Source of the DNA: Neisseria mucosa
GTDB lineage: Bacteria > Pseudomonadota > Gammaproteobacteria > Burkholderiales > Neisseriaceae
NCBI RefSeq assembly: GCF_003044445.1
Contig: NZ_POWX01000018.1
Coordinates: 1 to 50,769, forward strand
Direction: 5' to 3'
Length of the DNA: 50,769 bases
Positions 1 to 8,110 of the stretch are shown in pieces. Below the pieces are notes generated by a model that did not search any database, had not been told where the DNA came from, and was given only the letters and a program-made list of their open reading frames with translations. A program made the translations under genes and the position numbers. How positions within the stretch are numbered: the stretch's first letter is position 1; each line of letters opens with the position of its first letter.

Positions 1-2
1 TT

Positions 3-245
3 GCAAAACATTCCATGGTTCAAAGCATGTCGCGAAAGGCGAACTGCTGGGACAATGCACCGATGGAAAGCTTCTTTGCGGTGCTGAAGACGGAGTGTTT
101 CTATCGTGCAGGGGAATTGACGGTGGACGAATTGATGAAGCAGATAGATGATTATATGGATTACTACAACCGCGAGCGTTGCAGTTTGAAATTGAAAAAG
201 CTGAGTCCTGTCGCATACAGAACCCAGCTTGCACAGAGCGCCTGA
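3..245 (+). CDS. IS3-family transposase, C-terminal part (partial at window start)
   Basis: This is the tail of an integrase-core (DDE) transposase of the IS3 family, IS150-like group. The frame is open from the window edge (position 3), so the N-terminal part and the first catalytic acidic residues lie outside. Visible family hallmarks are SRKANCWDNAPMES around the last catalytic glutamate, then FFAVLKTE, and the closing YYNRERCSLKL...LSPVAYR motif that ends most IS3-family OrfB proteins. It stops at 243-245, about 40 bp before the inferred right end of the element. Whether the whole element is intact cannot be judged from this window. Confidence 0.85.
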   Translation, partial: AKHSMVQSMSRKANCWDNAPMESFFAVLKTECFYRAGELTVDELMKQIDDYMDYYNRERCSLKLKKLSPVAYRTQLAQSA

Positions 246-260
246 ATAGGCTTTTATGAG

Positions 261-285
261 TGTCCAAGATTTGGGGGCCAGTTCA
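261..285. mobile_element. Right terminal inverted repeat of the IS3-family element
   Basis: Read inward from 285, the sequence begins TGAACTGGCCCCC and continues to TTGGACA. This matches the general TGAACTG..CCC...TTGGACA form of IS150-group ends. It lies just after the transposase stop, and host-like sequence with half of an uptake-sequence palindrome begins at about 291. The target duplication cannot be checked because the left end is outside the window. Confidence 0.6.
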
Positions 286-345
286 AATATTTTCAGACGA
301 CCTTTTTATTTCAAGCCAACCATTCCGGCTGACAGATTCCGTATC

Positions 346-819
346 TCAATCTTTTTTATGTTCGATGTAAGCCTGATGCTTCGTATCCGAATCTTCACCC
401 GTTACCGTATATTCGCCCTCAATCACATCATCATCTTGTGCTTTAGTTGAAAACGGCCGCTGCCCAAATATATTCCCATCCGTCTCCGCTTGCACAACCG
501 GGCGACCTTTAAACGGCAACAACAGCAATAATGCCAATCCCGTCGAAATAAAGCCCGGACTCATCAGGCACACCGCTGCCACAGCATAGCGTATCGGCCA
601 TAGCATCTGATAAAGCGAAACCTTTCCTCCGCTCCGTATCGTCGCTCCTGCCAGTAAAATTCCGGACAGACCCGTATTGCGCAGCATAAATACGCCGGAT
701 ACGAAACTGACGACCATCAGCAGCAACGCCACGCTGCCGCCAAGCCAGTCGGCAACCCAGACAATCGACATGATTTCCAAAAAAATCAAAACCAAAAAAC
801 CGATACCGAAAAATTGCAT
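346..819 (-). CDS. fxsA: FxsA-family inner-membrane protein
   Basis: A 157-residue membrane protein of the FxsA family, named for suppression of F-plasmid exclusion of phage T7 in E. coli. Its normal physiological role is not known. The first ~100 residues hold three to four hydrophobic segments, including the family's MSPGFISTGLALLLLLP segment at about residues 81-98. A hydrophilic acidic tail of about 55 residues follows. The ATG at 819 directly precedes a hydrophobic N-terminus typical of the family. It appears to be a single-gene unit, with tRNA-Pro beyond it on the other strand. Its 3' end is close to the IS3 remnant, which seems to have landed next to its uptake-sequence terminator. Confidence 0.85.
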   Translation of the reverse strand: MQFFGIGFLVLIFLEIMSIVWVADWLGGSVALLLMVVSFVSGVFMLRNTGLSGILLAGATIRSGGKVSLYQMLWPIRYAVAAVCLMSPGFISTGLALLLLLPFKGRPVVQAETDGNIFGQRPFSTKAQDDDVIEGEYTVTGEDSDTKHQAYIEHKKD

Positions 820-1088
820 AATTACTGTTCCTTAATCTCTAAGCCGAAGCGATTCTGACCAATCCGTATTTATATTCGAAGCCATAGCGGATACTAACAT
901 AAAGATAAAATCCCTGCTTTCAAGCAAGGAAAATGTGAAAAACGGTAAGTATTTCCCACCTTTTCAAACCCAAGCCGATAGATATATCGATAAGATGTTT
1001 ATTATCCAAATATTTATCCGAATCCCGACAGTTTCTCCGACAAAATCCGTGCATCCTGCCGAAAATTCCTCTATAATGCCTGCTCATT
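820..1088. other. Intergenic region between fxsA and tRNA-Pro
   Basis: No gene is visible here. A TATAAT hexamer at 1072-1077 lies 11 bp before the mature 5' end of the tRNA and is the likely -10 of its promoter. The matching -35 is weak. Confidence 0.5.
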
Positions 1089-1165
<77 letters not shown>

Positions 1166-1173
1166 AATATCAA

Positions 1174-1210
1174 AACCTGCTTTGATTTCATGATCAAAGC
1201 AGGTTTTTTC
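1174..1210 (+). terminator. Rho-independent terminator of tRNA-Pro
   Basis: A 13-bp perfect stem (AACCTGCTTTGAT with ATCAAAGCAGGTT), a 6-nt loop, then a T-run. Confidence 0.9.
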
Positions 1211-1450
1211 ATATCGTGGTTTTAAGTATGGTTCCTGACATTTTAATAGGGTGGAAAATGACAATGGTTTTTAGTGTATCCAGCTATATCCCCTGTTTTG
1301 TTTTCAGACGACCCTTTTCTTTATGGTTTTCCCCTGAAAAATGCAAAATTCCCAGATATTTTCACTATACTGCTTTTTGATATTCAGTTAAGAACCGTTA
1401 ATCCGTTCGCGTATAATTTCAAGTTTTCCCAATAAGGCAGATGGTGTTTT
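1211..1450. promoter_or_regulatory. Leader of the NSS transporter gene
   Basis: A TATAAT at 1412-1417 lies 34 bp before the start codon and is the best -10 candidate. The -35 is not obvious. An isolated uptake-sequence half (TTTTCAGACGACC) lies at about 1302-1314. No gene is seen. Confidence 0.4.
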
Positions 1451-2815
1451 ATGTCTTCCAACCAACCCCGTCAAACTTGGTCCAACCGTTTGACTTATAT
1501 CCTTACCGTTGCCGGCGCGACTGTCGGTTTCGGCGCGACGTGGCGTTTCCCGTATTTGGTCGGTGAAAACGGCGGCGGCGCGTATGTGTTTTTATTCTGT
1601 ATCGCCATGTTTGTTATCGGTATTCCGATGATTTTGGTGGAAAACGTCATCGGACGGCGCAAAGGTGTGAACGCGCTGGATGCGTTCGGCGGCTCGATGA
1701 ACGGCAAACCCGTCGCCAAAATTTGGAAACTGGTCGGCTGGATGGGCTTGCTCGGCTCGTTCGGCATCATGGCTTATTACATGGTACTCGGCGGCTGGGT
1801 GATCAGCTATATCGTTAATATTATTAGCGGAAATCTGAATATTTCCAGCCCTGTCAGCGGCGAAATAACGAAAAGCTTCTTTACCGAACACATCGAAAAC
1901 AGCCCTTGGGAAATTGCGTTCTACACGTTCTTGTTTGTCGTTGTGAACCAATGGATTTTGGTCAAAGGCGTCATCGGTGGTATTGAAAAAGCGGCGAAAT
2001 ACCTGATGCCGCTGCTGTTTCTATTCCTGATTGCCATGGTCGTGCGCAACGTTACCCTGCCGGGCGCGATGGAAGGGATTACTTTCTATCTGAAGCCCGA
2101 TTTCAGCAAGATTACCGCCGAACTGTTCGTCTTTGTTTTGGGGCAGGTATTTTTCGCCTTAAGCTTGGGTTTCGGCGTGATGATTACTTTGTCCAGCTAT
2201 CTGGATAAAAACGAAAATTTGGTGCAAACCGCAGTCATTACCGCAATTACCAACACCATCATCGCCGTACTTGCGGGCTTTATGATTTTCCCGTCGCTCT
2301 TCAGTTTCGGCGTCGCGCCCAATTCCGGCCCGACTTTAGTGTTCCAAAGTTTGCCGATCGTGTTCTCGAATATGTGGGCTGGACCTGTGTTCGCCGTGAT
2401 TTTCTTCTCGCTGCTTCTGATTGCCGCGCTGACGACTTCGCTGACGATTTATGAAGTGTTGATTACGACGATTCAGGAGAAAACCAAAATCCGCCGTACT
2501 GCCGCGATTACGATTGTGTTGGCTGCTATCTTCATCTTCGGCAATATTCCGTCCATTCTGAGCTATGGTCCGTGGAAAGATGTTTCCGTGTTCGGCAAAA
2601 ATATTTTCGATGCCTTTGACTACATCAGTGGCAATATCTTGTTTATGCTGACCGCGCTCGGCTCCGCGCTGTTTGTCGGTTTCGTGATGAAGGACGAAGC
2701 GAAGGACGAATTGCTTTATAAAGGCAACCATACGACGGTCAATATTTGGTTTGCCTATGTGAAATACCTTGTGCCGTTGGTGATTTTGCTGATTTTTGTC
2801 AGCAACCTGTTCTAA
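1451..2815 (+). CDS. Neurotransmitter:sodium symporter (NSS) family transporter
   Basis: A 454-residue, roughly 11-12-helix transporter of the NSS/SNF family (LeuT fold), which couples Na+ to uptake of amino acids or related amines across the inner membrane. The first helix carries the family signature GATVGFGATWRFPYL followed by ENGGGAYVFLF (residues ~22-50), the unwound substrate/Na+ site of LeuT. Length is normal for bacterial members. It is monocistronic, between its own promoter and an uptake-sequence terminator. The substrate cannot be read from the sequence. Confidence 0.9.
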   Translation: MSSNQPRQTWSNRLTYILTVAGATVGFGATWRFPYLVGENGGGAYVFLFCIAMFVIGIPMILVENVIGRRKGVNALDAFGGSMNGKPVAKIWKLVGWMGLLGSFGIMAYYMVLGGWVISYIVNIISGNLNISSPVSGEITKSFFTEHIENSPWEIAFYTFLFVVVNQWILVKGVIGGIEKAAKYLMPLLFLFLIAMVVRNVTLPGAMEGITFYLKPDFSKITAELFVFVLGQVFFALSLGFGVMITLSSYLDKNENLVQTAVITAITNTIIAVLAGFMIFPSLFSFGVAPNSGPTLVFQSLPIVFSNMWAGPVFAVIFFSLLLIAALTTSLTIYEVLITTIQEKTKIRRTAAITIVLAAIFIFGNIPSILSYGPWKDVSVFGKNIFDAFDYISGNILFMLTALGSALFVGFVMKDEAKDELLYKGNHTTVNIWFAYVKYLVPLVILLIFVSNLF

Positions 2816-2832
2816 AGTCTAATTAGGACAAC

Positions 2833-2864
2833 AAGGTCGTCTGAAAACCTTTTCAGACGACCTT
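2833..2864 (+). terminator. Uptake-sequence (DUS) inverted-repeat terminator after the NSS gene
   Basis: AAGGTCGTCTGAAAA and its reverse complement are separated by only 2 nt and followed by TATTTTAT. It also presents two DNA uptake sequences. Confidence 0.85.
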
Positions 2865-2985
2865 ATTTTATCAGAAACGGTAAATACGGTATAATTTAGA
2901 CCTTACACACATTACACCCGACGGATTGATTCCCCGTCGGTTTTCCCTTTTCAGACGACCTATACCGAATATCAAAAATCCATCC

Positions 2986-5433
2986 ATGACCGCAAAATCC
3001 TCTAAAACCGCATCCAAACCGAAAGCCAAAACAAACGCCAAACCGACTACGCGCCGTCAAAGCCAAACCAAGGCGCAGACCGAGCCGAACAAGGTTTCCG
3101 AGCGTTTGAAGGCTGCCAAAGCGCTGCAAAAAAATGAAGAAAAAAAAGCGCGCCCCGAACATGTCGTCAATCTGATTAACGATGCGCTGTGGCTTTTCGG
3201 GCTGATGGTAACGGTCTTCATCGCCATTTCCCTTGCCAGCTTCAAAATGACCGATCCCGCATGGTCGCGCAGCGTGCCGAAACCGGACGGCATCGCTAAT
3301 TTCGGCGGGCTTTTTGGCGCGTATGTTTCCGATGTCGGCTATTATCTCTTTGGTTTGTCGTTTTGGTGGTGGATCGCCGCTTCGTGCGTGTTCCTCTATA
3401 AAAATTTCCGCCCGCTGCAAAAGCGTGAAAACTACAAATCCTACAACCACGGTGTTGCCGCGCTGGCTTTGTTCCTGCTTTTGGTGTGCAGCCCGATTCT
3501 CGAATACTTCACCCTTCAAAATACCTTGGACGAAACCCTGCCTGTCGGTGCGGGCGGTTTGGTCGGTGCTTTGGCAGGTTCGGGCTTGGCTTGGCTGTTG
3601 GGCAAATCCGGCAGCCTGCTGATTATGTGCGTCATGCTGCTACTTTCCGTTTCCTTACTGGCACAAGTGTCTTGGCTGGAAGTGATGGCGAAAACAGGAC
3701 GCAATACCGAAAGCCTTTTTTCAGGCATTTGGGGTCGTCTGAAAAAGGCATTGGGCAGACGAAAAGACGACGGCTCGACCGCCGAAGCCTTGGAGACGGA
3801 AAACACCCGCCGCATGGTGAAAGAAGCCAAAAACATCACCGCCACACCCGTTGCCCCGCTTGCAGGCAGTACCAGCAACCGCAAATCCGTCGCGGTCTCC
3901 GTTGCGCCGCCGCCCAAAATTCAGGCTTCTTTGTTTGAAGACAACGAGCCGCAACAGACAGGCGAATACCACAAACCCAGCATGAGCCTGCTGCGCCTGC
4001 CCAACGGCGAACCCGTCAGCATCAATCCTGCCGAATTGGAGCGCACTGCCGAACTGATTGAATCCAAGTTGGCAGAGTTCGGCATCGGCGTGCAAGTCGT
4101 GTCCGCCACTTCCGGCCCTGTAATTACGCGTTATGAAATCGAACCCGCGCAAGGCATAAAAGGCAGCCAAATCGTTGCCCTGTCTAAAGACTTGGCGCGT
4201 TCCATGTCGCTGCAAGCCGTGCGTATCGTGGAAACCATCGCGGGTAAAAACACGATGGGCATCGAGTTGCCCAACGAAAAACGCCAAGACGTCATGTTGA
4301 GCGAAATTTTGTCTTCGCCCGTGTTTACCGAAGCCAAATCCAAGCTGACCGTTGCATTGGGCAAAGACATCGCCGGTACGCCCGTCGTCGGCGATTTGGC
4401 AAAAATGCCGCATCTTTTGGTCGCCGGTATGACCGGTTCGGGTAAATCCGTCGGCGTGAACGGCATGATTATGTCCATGCTTTTCAAAGCCACGCCGGAA
4501 GAAGTCCGCTTTATTATGATTGACCCGAAAATGCTCGAATTGAGCATTTATGACGGCATTCCGCATTTGCTTTGCCCAGTCGTTACCGATATGCGTGAAG
4601 CGGGGCAGGCGTTGAATTGGTGTGTCGCAGAGATGGAAAAACGCTACCGCCTGCTTTCACACGCCGGTGTGCGTAATCTGGAAGGCTTCAACCAAAAAGT
4701 CGAGGCCGCCAAAGCATCGGGCAAACCCATGCCCAACCCGTTCAGCCTGAATCCGGACGATCCAGAACCGCTGGAAAAACTGCCGATGATTGTGGTCGTT
4801 ATTGACGAGTTGGCAGACCTGATGATGACCGAACGCAAAGCCGTCGAGCAACAAATCGCCCGCCTCGCCCAAAAAGCGCGTGCCGCCGGTATCCATATGA
4901 TTGTCGCGACTCAGCGTCCGAGCGTCGATGTCGTCACCGGCTTGATTAAGGCAAACATTCCGACGCGTATGGCGTTTACCGTACAAAGTAAAATCGACAG
5001 CCGCACCATTCTCGACCAAATGGGCGCGGACGAGTTGCTGAAATACGGCGACTCCCTGTTCTTGCAACCGGGCAGCGCCGAGCCGACCCGCCTGCAAGGC
5101 GCGTTTGTTTCAGATGACGAAGTGCATCAAGTCGTCAACTACGTCAAATCGCAAGCTCCTGCCGACTATATCGAAGGTCTGCTCAGCGGAGAAGCCGCGC
5201 TGGAAACCACCAATATCGTCAATCCGAATGCAGGCAGCGACGAATTGTTCGACCAAGCCGTCGCCTACATTTTGGAAAGCAAAAAAACTTCCATCTCCTC
5301 CCTGCAACGCCAGTTGCGCATCGGCTACAACCGCGCCGCCAACCTGATGGAAGCGCTTGAAAACGCCGGTGTTGTCTCCCCCGCCGACATCAACGGCAGC
5401 CGCAGAATTCTGGCGCAAAAAGACCAGTTGTAA
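2986..5433 (+). CDS. ftsK: DNA translocase FtsK
   Basis: Septum-located DNA pump that clears chromosomes and activates dimer resolution. I chose the ATG at 2986 (MTAKSSKT, 815 residues). An upstream TTG at 2926 is in frame but would add an unlikely leader. Layout: a basic, Ala/Lys-rich N-terminus; four hydrophobic segments (about residues 65-230); a linker; the motor with Walker A GMTGSGKS near residue 481 and Walker B VVVIDELADLMM near 605; then the winged-helix gamma domain (ELFDQAVAYI...SISSLQRQLRIGYNRAA) at the C-terminus, which reads KOPS-type polar sequences. No strong ribosome site is seen before the start. Confidence 0.93.
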   Translation: MTAKSSKTASKPKAKTNAKPTTRRQSQTKAQTEPNKVSERLKAAKALQKNEEKKARPEHVVNLINDALWLFGLMVTVFIAISLASFKMTDPAWSRSVPKPDGIANFGGLFGAYVSDVGYYLFGLSFWWWIAASCVFLYKNFRPLQKRENYKSYNHGVAALALFLLLVCSPILEYFTLQNTLDETLPVGAGGLVGALAGSGLAWLLGKSGSLLIMCVMLLLSVSLLAQVSWLEVMAKTGRNTESLFSGIWGRLKKALGRRKDDGSTAEALETENTRRMVKEAKNITATPVAPLAGSTSNRKSVAVSVAPPPKIQASLFEDNEPQQTGEYHKPSMSLLRLPNGEPVSINPAELERTAELIESKLAEFGIGVQVVSATSGPVITRYEIEPAQGIKGSQIVALSKDLARSMSLQAVRIVETIAGKNTMGIELPNEKRQDVMLSEILSSPVFTEAKSKLTVALGKDIAGTPVVGDLAKMPHLLVAGMTGSGKSVGVNGMIMSMLFKATPEEVRFIMIDPKMLELSIYDGIPHLLCPVVTDMREAGQALNWCVAEMEKRYRLLSHAGVRNLEGFNQKVEAAKASGKPMPNPFSLNPDDPEPLEKLPMIVVVIDELADLMMTERKAVEQQIARLAQKARAAGIHMIVATQRPSVDVVTGLIKANIPTRMAFTVQSKIDSRTILDQMGADELLKYGDSLFLQPGSAEPTRLQGAFVSDDEVHQVVNYVKSQAPADYIEGLLSGEAALETTNIVNPNAGSDELFDQAVAYILESKKTSISSLQRQLRIGYNRAANLMEALENAGVVSPADINGSRRILAQKDQL

Positions 5434-5447
5434 TCTCAATAATTATC

Positions 5448-5492
5448 AAAGGTCGTCTGAAAACCGAAATATTGGTTTTCAGACGACCTTTT
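5448..5492 (+). terminator. DUS inverted-repeat terminator after ftsK
   Basis: AAAGGTCGTCTGAAAACC pairs with GGTTTTCAGACGACCTTT around a short loop, followed by TTTAT. Confidence 0.85.
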
Positions 5493-5595
5493 TATCAAAC
5501 ATAAGTAAACCTACCGTTCACCCTTAAGAAATGATTCTCATCCTTTCCTATGTTAAGATAAACATCTTTACAACCTCATACAAAGGACGACCATC

Positions 5596-6159
5596 ATGAA
5601 AAAAATCATCTTCGCCGCGCTCGCAGCAGCAGCCATCGGTACTGCCTCCGCCGCCACTTACAAAGTGGACGAACACCACGCCAACGCCCGTTTCGCCATC
5701 GACCACTTCAACACCAGCACCAACGTCGGCGGCTTCTACGGTCTGACCGGCTCCGTCGATTTCGACCAAGCCAAACGCACCGGCAAAATCGACATCACCA
5801 TCCCCGTTGCCAACCTGCAAAGCGGTTCGCAACACTTCACCGACCACCTGAAATCTGCCGACATCTTCGATGCCGCCAAATATCCGAACATCCGCTTCGT
5901 TTCCACCAAATTCAACTTCAACGGCAAAAAACTGCTCTCCGTTGACGGCAACCTGACCATGCACGGCAAAACCGCTCCCGTCAAACTCAAAGCCGAAAAA
6001 TTCAACTGCTACCAAAGCCCGATGGCGAAAACCGAAGTTTGCGGCGGCGATTTCAGCACCACCATCGACCGCACCAAATGGGGCGTGAACTATCTGGTTG
6101 ATGCAGGCATGACCAAAACCGTCCGCATCGACATCCAACTCGAAGCTGCCAAACAATAA
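5596..6159 (+). CDS. YceI-family periplasmic lipocalin-like protein
   Basis: A 187-residue secreted protein with a clear signal peptide (MKKIIFAALAAAAIG, cleavage after TASA at ~20) and a YceI domain. The family forms a beta-barrel that binds polyprenyl-type lipids and is often stress-induced. The core reads YKVDEHHANARFAIDHF at the N-terminus and ends with the WGVNYLVDAGMTK...V.IDIQLEA motif. A good ribosome site (AAAGGA) precedes the ATG. It is a single-gene unit between DUS palindromes. Its exact ligand here is unknown. Confidence 0.9.
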   Translation: MKKIIFAALAAAAIGTASAATYKVDEHHANARFAIDHFNTSTNVGGFYGLTGSVDFDQAKRTGKIDITIPVANLQSGSQHFTDHLKSADIFDAAKYPNIRFVSTKFNFNGKKLLSVDGNLTMHGKTAPVKLKAEKFNCYQSPMAKTEVCGGDFSTTIDRTKWGVNYLVDAGMTKTVRIDIQLEAAKQ

Positions 6160-6175
6160 GCCGCTTCGCAACACA

Positions 6176-6225
6176 AAAGGTCGTCTGAAAACGAAGTTTG
6201 CTGTATCCGTTTTCAGACGACCTTA
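6176..6225 (+). terminator. DUS inverted-repeat terminator after the yceI-like gene
   Basis: AAAAGGTCGTCTGAAAACG pairs with CGTTTTCAGACGACCTTA over a loop of about 12 nt. Confidence 0.8.
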
Positions 6226-6308
6226 AAATATTTCACAACGCCTTTTAGAGATTTCACATAAAATCCGCGATAATAACGTTTAATTTTCAGACTACGAGAA
6301 ACACTCCA

Positions 6309-6875
6309 ATGAACAAAACCCTTAAACTCACTTTCGCCGCCCTTGTCCTTGCCGCAGCCTTCAACGCCCAAGCCGAGACACGCGCCGTCATCGAAACCAA
6401 TATGGGCAATATCAACCTGTCGCTCGACGAAGCCAAAGCGCCAAAAACCGTCGCCAACTTCGTCAGCTACGCGCGCAAAGGCTTTTACGACAACACCGTC
6501 TTCCACCGCGTTATCGACGGCTTTATGATTCAAGGCGGCGGCTTTACCCCGGACCTTGCCCAAAAAGCCACAGATAAAGCTGTTATCAACGAAGCGGACA
6601 ACGGCTTAAAAAACACTGTCGGCACCATCGCCATGGCGCGTACCGGCGATCCTAATTCCGCCACCAGCCAGTTCTTCATCAACACTGCCGACAACGCATT
6701 CCTCAACTTCAAAAACAAAACCCCGCAAGGCTACGGCTATGCCGTCTTCGGCAAAGTAACCTCGGGCATGGATGTTGTACGCCAAATCAGCAAAACCCCG
6801 ACTGAAACACGCGGCTTCCATCAAAACGTCCCAGTCAAACCCATTATTATCAAACGTATAACCGTCACCCAATAA
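6309..6875 (+). CDS. ppiA: Periplasmic peptidyl-prolyl cis-trans isomerase (cyclophilin type)
   Basis: A 188-residue cyclophilin that speeds prolyl bond isomerisation during folding. A signal peptide ends at FNAQA (~residue 22), so it acts in the periplasm. The catalytic block VFHRVIDGFMIQGG contains the essential Arg of the FHR motif. ARTGDPNSATSQFFIN and the aromatic NAFLNF segment follow, as in bacterial PpiA. It lacks the long insertions of eukaryotic cyclophilins. Single-gene unit. Confidence 0.92.
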   Translation: MNKTLKLTFAALVLAAAFNAQAETRAVIETNMGNINLSLDEAKAPKTVANFVSYARKGFYDNTVFHRVIDGFMIQGGGFTPDLAQKATDKAVINEADNGLKNTVGTIAMARTGDPNSATSQFFINTADNAFLNFKNKTPQGYGYAVFGKVTSGMDVVRQISKTPTETRGFHQNVPVKPIIIKRITVTQ

Positions 6876-6893
6876 ATATCGCGAATCCAAATA

Positions 6894-6949
6894 AAAAGGT
6901 CGTCTGAAAAATCGAAATAACGGACTCCGATTTTCAGACGACCTTTTTT
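6894..6949 (+). terminator. DUS inverted-repeat terminator after ppiA
   Basis: AAAAAGGTCGTCTGAAAAATCG pairs with CGATTTTCAGACGACCTTTTT, followed by T-rich sequence. It lies just before the convergent gene at 6989-7480 and may serve both. Confidence 0.85.
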
Positions 6950-6988
6950 TGTCTTAAATGGCTACGCCACAAAAATCAACTCAATGAC

Positions 6989-7480
6989 TTACAACGATTT
7001 CAAGCGGTTCCAAAACGCCCTGACCTGACCGCCATACAAATCAGCGGACGTACAATACGCAATTTCCAAACCACATTGACCTTGCGTCCCATATTTTTTA
7101 ATACATTGGTTCAACGCAGTCTGATGGACGCTTTTAAAACGCGGGGAAGTAATGGCAACCACATTTTCCGCCGTGAGGCCGCCTTGCACTTTCGGATAAG
7201 CAAGCGCGATACAGGTATTGTGAAGTGGAATAACCGACTTACACCCCGTCGCCTGCCCCTGCTGCACGCCCGAAAGTGTATCTTGTGCGCGGCAAAAAGC
7301 CTCCAATTCGGCATTTGCTTCCAGTTGCGAAGCATTTTCTTTGGTTGTTTTGAGCTGTACGGCACTGCCGCCATCCGCAGGATTCTGCCACATGACCAAG
7401 TAGCCATAAGTATCCGCCGCCCCCGCAGTACCTGCACATACGGCAAGAAGCAATGCAATAACTGTTTTTTTCATATTCAT
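6989..7480 (-). CDS. Secreted protein of unknown function
   Basis: 163 residues with a clear signal peptide (MKKTVIALLLAVC then AGTAGA; cleavage near 21). The start could be the second Met (7474). The mature part is about 140 residues and holds several cysteines (in FCRAQ, TGCKS, NTCIA, NQCIKK, QCGLEIAYC) consistent with disulfides in the periplasm. I do not recognise the family. It is convergent with ppiA, and its promoter must lie in or next to the DUS palindrome at 7548-7594. Confidence 0.75.
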   Translation of the reverse strand: MNMKKTVIALLLAVCAGTAGAADTYGYLVMWQNPADGGSAVQLKTTKENASQLEANAELEAFCRAQDTLSGVQQGQATGCKSVIPLHNTCIALAYPKVQGGLTAENVVAITSPRFKSVHQTALNQCIKKYGTQGQCGLEIAYCTSADLYGGQVRAFWNRLKSL

Positions 7481-7547
7481 CCCTGATTACTTTATTTACA
7501 TCGGCTATTGTCATTATAAAACAAAAGAACGGCATGATATATGCCCC

Positions 7548-7594
7548 TTTCAGACGACCTTATCCTGCTCGGACGGACTAAAGGTCGTCTGAAA
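7548..7594 (-). terminator. DUS inverted repeat downstream of the hxlR-type gene
   Basis: CTTTCAGACGACCTTA and its partner AAGGTCGTCTGAAAG bracket an ~18-nt loop. It probably ends transcription from the regulator gene while lying upstream of the secreted-protein gene. Confidence 0.7.
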
Positions 7595-7599
7595 GCTGC

Positions 7600-7956
7600 T
7601 TACTCCTGCGGCTGCTTTCTGTGTTTCACACATTCTGCGGCGTATTGCACGCCCCAACGGTGCATCGCCTCGATAACGGGCATCAATGTCTGTCCGAACG
7701 CCGTCAACGAATACTCCACCTTCGGAGGAACCTGCGGATACACTTCACGATGGACAATACCGTCGTTTTCCAGCTCGCGCAGTTGCAACGTCAACATCCG
7801 CTGGGTAACGCCCGCAAGCAGACGCTGCAACTCATTGAACCGTCGGATTTCTCCGTTTAAATAATATAAAATCAACACCTTCCATTTTCCGCCGATAATG
7901 TCCAAAGTATTGACAACCCGACAGCAGGCGCCATGTGGCAGTTCTGTTTCCGCCAT
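7600..7956 (-). CDS. HxlR-family winged-helix transcriptional regulator
   Basis: 118 residues from the ATG at 7956, chosen because GGAG precedes it by 7 nt and MAETELPHGACC begins the family pattern. A 30-codon upstream extension is open but unlikely. The protein is a single HxlR winged helix: ...TLDIIGGKWKVLILYYL, RFNELQR, TQRMLTLQLRELENDGIV, YSLTAFGQ. Two adjacent cysteines (11 and 12) sit where YodB/HypR/QorR-type members keep a redox-sensing Cys, so thiol or electrophile sensing is plausible. It is divergent from the pirin gene with a shared operator candidate between them. Confidence 0.9.
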   Translation of the reverse strand: MAETELPHGACCRVVNTLDIIGGKWKVLILYYLNGEIRRFNELQRLLAGVTQRMLTLQLRELENDGIVHREVYPQVPPKVEYSLTAFGQTLMPVIEAMHRWGVQYAAECVKHRKQPQE

Positions 7957-7974
7957 TATCGATCTCCAAATGAC

Positions 7975-8022
7975 AGTATAAAAATTGTGCGTACTTGTGA
8001 ATAAGTTTGTACCCCATATAAT
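7975..8022. promoter_or_regulatory. Divergent promoters with palindromic operator (hxlR-type gene / pirin)
   Basis: For pirin, TTGTGA at 7995-8000 and TATAAT at 8017-8022 are spaced by 16 bp. For the regulator, TATACT lies at 7980-7975 on the minus strand, 17 bp from a weak TATTCA. Between them, 7991-8012 is an inverted repeat: GTAC at both ends with ACTT-N6-AAGT inside. It covers the pirin -35 and the regulator -35, as expected for an autoregulating HxlR repressor. Binding is inferred. Confidence 0.6.
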
Positions 8023-8064
8023 ACATGCAACACAAGTGGCTAACACGATATTTCATGACACAAA

Positions 8065-8090
8065 GGTCGTCTGAAAATTTTCAGACGACC
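8065..8090 (+). repeat. 26-bp perfect DUS palindrome in the pirin leader
   Basis: GGTCGTCTGAAAA and its exact reverse complement abut with no loop spacer. The palindrome sits between the predicted transcription start (~8029) and the ribosome site (8095-8102), so it is transcribed into the leader. No T-run follows. Confidence 0.8.
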
Positions 8091-8110
8091 CCACAAGAAG
8101 GAACCTCATC

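Noticed and set aside
256..450. 64-codon plus-strand frame beyond the IS3 transposase
   Set aside because: Mostly IS end sequence and the antisense of fxsA.
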